This document shows positions 5,077 through 6,611 of a stretch of 6,611 nucleotides of DNA, in pieces. Every line of letters begins with the position of its first letter. The stretch's first letter is position 1. The notes under the pieces are model-generated. The model did not search any database, was not told the origin of the DNA, and saw only the letters and a program-made list of their open reading frames with translations. The position numbers and the translations under genes were made by a program. This DNA comes from Actinomycetota bacterium (GTDB lineage: Bacteria > Actinomycetota > Acidimicrobiia > Spongiisociales > UBA11373), in assembly GCA_003486285.1 (NCBI GenBank), contig DNGH01000293.1, forward strand, positions 1 through 6,611, written 5' to 3'.

Positions 5077-6048
5077 CTACTCGATCGGGAAGATCGCCTC
5101 GATCGCCTCCCGGCGCTCCGGGGTCAGCTCCGCCATGACGTCCAGGGCCTCCAGGTTTTCGAACACCTGCTCGACCCTGCTGGCCCCGGTGAGCACCGTG
5201 CTGACGTTGGGATTGGATGCGGTCCAAGCGAGCGCCAGCTGCGCCGCGGTGCATCCCACCTCGTCGGCGACCGCCATGAAGCGGCGCACCCGGGCATTGG
5301 CCTCCGGGTCGGTGAGCCGCTCCCGCAGCCAGCCCACGCTGTCAGCCCGGCTCCCCTCGGGAACCCCATGGAGGTACTTGCCGGTGAGGAGGCCCGAGGC
5401 GAGCGGGCTCCACGTGGTGAGTCCGAGGCCGATATCGCCATACAGCCGGCGGTAGGAGCGCTCCACCCGGCGGCGGCGGAACAGGTTGTACTCGGGCTGC
5501 TCCACGACGGGCTTGCGCAGGTGGTGCCGCTCTGCGATCTCCCAGGCCGCCCGGATGTCGTCGGCCGGCCATTCCGACGTGCCCCAGTAGAGCGCCTTGC
5601 CGGAGGCGATGATGTCCGACATCGCCCAGACCGTCTCCTCGATCGGGGTCTCGGGATCGGGGCGATGGCAGTAGACGAGGTCGAGGTGATCGAGTCCGAG
5701 CCGCTCCAGCGAACCATCCACCGCTTCGATCAGGTACTTGCGGTTGAGGGTGTTGTGGGCGTTGATCGCCCCCTCACCGTGGATGCCCCAGTAGTACTTC
5801 GAGGAGACGAGGTAGGAGTGCCGGGGCCACCCGAACTGGGCGATCGCCTGGCCCATCACGGTCTCGGCGGCGCCACGGGCGTAGACCTCGGCGTTGTCGA
5901 AGAAGTTGACTCCCGCCTCGTACGCCGCGCCCATGCATTCGATGCTCTGTTCGATCGCCTGCTGGCTCCCGAAGGTGAGCCAGGACCCATAGGAGAAGAG
6001 GCTCACCCTGAGGCCGGTGGAACCGAGCTTGCGGTACTGCATCGTCAT
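5077..6048 (-). CDS. Aldo/keto reductase, AKR6 (Kv-beta-like) family
   Basis: This is a 323-residue NADPH-dependent oxidoreductase with a complete TIM-barrel. The catalytic tetrad is visible: D51 and Y56 in FFDNAEVY, K84 in SSKYYW, and H128 in YCHRPDP. The wording of several segments (MQYRKLGSTGLRVS, HRPDPETPIEETVWAM, YWGTSEWPADDI, EQPEYNLF, TWSPLASGLLTGKY) is that of the family containing potassium-channel beta subunits. In those animal subunits asparagine replaces the tetrad histidine; here histidine is kept, so an active enzyme is expected. The C-terminal VLTGASRVEQVFENLEAL is the usual NADPH phosphate-binding region. The substrate is unknown; aldehydes, ketones or methylglyoxal-like compounds are typical. 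The start ATG at 6048 follows GAGGAGG with 5 bases of spacing. It begins 15 bases after the icd stop and ends 59 bases before mdh, so co-transcription with both is likely. No membrane segment or signal peptide is seen, and no potassium channel gene is nearby. Confidence 0.92.
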   Translation of the reverse strand: MTMQYRKLGSTGLRVSLFSYGSWLTFGSQQAIEQSIECMGAAYEAGVNFFDNAEVYARGAAETVMGQAIAQFGWPRHSYLVSSKYYWGIHGEGAINAHNTLNRKYLIEAVDGSLERLGLDHLDLVYCHRPDPETPIEETVWAMSDIIASGKALYWGTSEWPADDIRAAWEIAERHHLRKPVVEQPEYNLFRRRRVERSYRRLYGDIGLGLTTWSPLASGLLTGKYLHGVPEGSRADSVGWLRERLTDPEANARVRRFMAVADEVGCTAAQLALAWTASNPNVSTVLTGASRVEQVFENLEALDVMAELTPERREAIEAIFPIE

Positions 6049-6063
6049 GGCAACCTCCTCGCC

Positions 6064-6611
6064 CTACATCCGCTCGATCAGGGCATCACCGAACTGGCTG
6101 GTCTTGACCTCTTTCGCCCCCTCCATCATGCGGGCGAGGTCGTAGGTGACGACCTTGTCGGCGATCGCAGCCTCCAAGGCCCGCTCGATGGCGTCGCCGG
6201 CCTCACCCCAACCCAGGTAGCGCAGCATCATCACCCCGGAGAGGATCACCGAGCCCGGGTTCACCTTGTCCTGGCCGGCGTACTTGGGGGCCGTGCCATG
6301 GGTGGCTTCGAAGACGGCGTGCCCGGTGTCGTAGTTGATGTTGGCCCCGGGGGCGATGCCGATTCCGCCCACCTGGGCGGCGAGGGCGTCCGAGATGTAG
6401 TCACCGTTGAGGTTGAGCGTGGCGATGACGTCGTACTCGTCGGCCCGGGTGAGGATCTGCTGCAGGAAGGCATCGGCGATCGAGTCCTTGATCAGCAGGC
6501 GATCGCCGGGCTGGCCCCCGCACTCCTCCCAGGAGACGGTGCGATCGCCGAACTCGTCCTTGGCCAGGGCGTAACCCCAGGTGCGGAAGGCGCCCTCGGT
6601 GAACTTCATGA
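6064..6611 (-). CDS. icd: Isocitrate dehydrogenase, NADP-dependent, partial (N-terminus off the right edge)
   Basis: This TCA-cycle enzyme oxidatively decarboxylates isocitrate to 2-oxoglutarate. The C-terminal 182 or so residues are visible, collinear with the dimeric E. coli-type Icd, whose full length is near 416. Recognisable blocks are MKFTEGAF, IKDSIADAFLQQIL, the metal/substrate region NLNGDYISDALAAQVGG, and the cofactor loop EATHGTAPKYAGQDKVNPGS. Residues that read NADP in E. coli Icd are present in equivalent positions: K344 and Y345 (PKY), V351, and Y391 with R395 in VTYDLAR. This predicts NADP specificity. Between the KFTEGAF block and the IKDSIADAF block the sequence (WEECGGQPGDRL) is shorter than in E. 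coli. The reading frame is open to the window edge, and ATG at 6609 is an internal methionine, not the start. The stop is followed 15 bases later by the aldo/keto reductase, then mdh. Confidence 0.96.
   Translation of the reverse strand, partial: MKFTEGAFRTWGYALAKDEFGDRTVSWEECGGQPGDRLLIKDSIADAFLQQILTRADEYDVIATLNLNGDYISDALAAQVGGIGIAPGANINYDTGHAVFEATHGTAPKYAGQDKVNPGSVILSGVMMLRYLGWGEAGDAIERALEAAIADKVVTYDLARMMEGAKEVKTSQFGDALIERM

Noticed and set aside
4007..5455. 482-codon open frame on the plus strand opposite mdh and the aldo/keto reductase
   Set aside because: Its start lies inside the heptad repeat, it has no ribosome site, and the protein is low-complexity antisense translation of real genes.

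Overview
The window is GC-rich bacterial chromosome, tightly packed, with frequent GTG starts. It looks like a high-GC actinobacterium, possibly outside the well-studied Streptomyces/Mycobacterium branches. The reasons are a succinate dehydrogenase pair of the fused five-helix cytochrome b type, a short HU without the lysine-rich tail of mycobacterial HupB, and an LDH-like malate dehydrogenase instead of the longer MDH usual in streptomycetes and mycobacteria. The lineage call is inference; no rRNA or marker gene is present to settle it.

Layout. On the minus strand at the left edge is sdhC (1227-1952) followed by sdhA (1214 to beyond base 1), a succinate dehydrogenase operon running off the window. 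A 179-base divergent intergenic region (1953-2131) follows, with a small hairpin and an inverted pair of heptad-repeat arms. On the plus strand come a dihydrodipicolinate-synthase-superfamily aldolase (2132-3004), most like the 4-hydroxy-2-oxoglutarate aldolase branch and probably leaderless, and a single-domain SCP2 lipid-carrier-like protein (3071-3457). An 18-bp perfect hairpin (3475-3514) closes this block and faces the convergent HU gene (3622-3894, minus). A second heptad-repeat block (4001-4035) lies between HU and a minus-strand run of icd (6611-6064, partial), a Kv-beta-like aldo/keto reductase (6048-5077) and mdh (5017-4079).

Function. Four of the eight genes encode TCA-cycle enzymes (isocitrate, malate and succinate dehydrogenases), so this is a central carbon metabolism cluster. 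The aldolase, if it does cleave 4-hydroxy-2-oxoglutarate, would feed pyruvate and glyoxylate into the same metabolism. The aldo/keto reductase sits 15 bases after icd and 59 bases before mdh and is probably co-transcribed with them; its substrate is unknown.

I see no phage, transposon, CRISPR, toxin-antitoxin, tRNA or rRNA signal. The least explained features are the seven-base-periodic CGGGNNN repeats in two intergenic regions, the aldolase that lacks a catalytic-triad tyrosine, and the reductase lodged inside a TCA operon. No intergenic stretch exceeds 300 bases.
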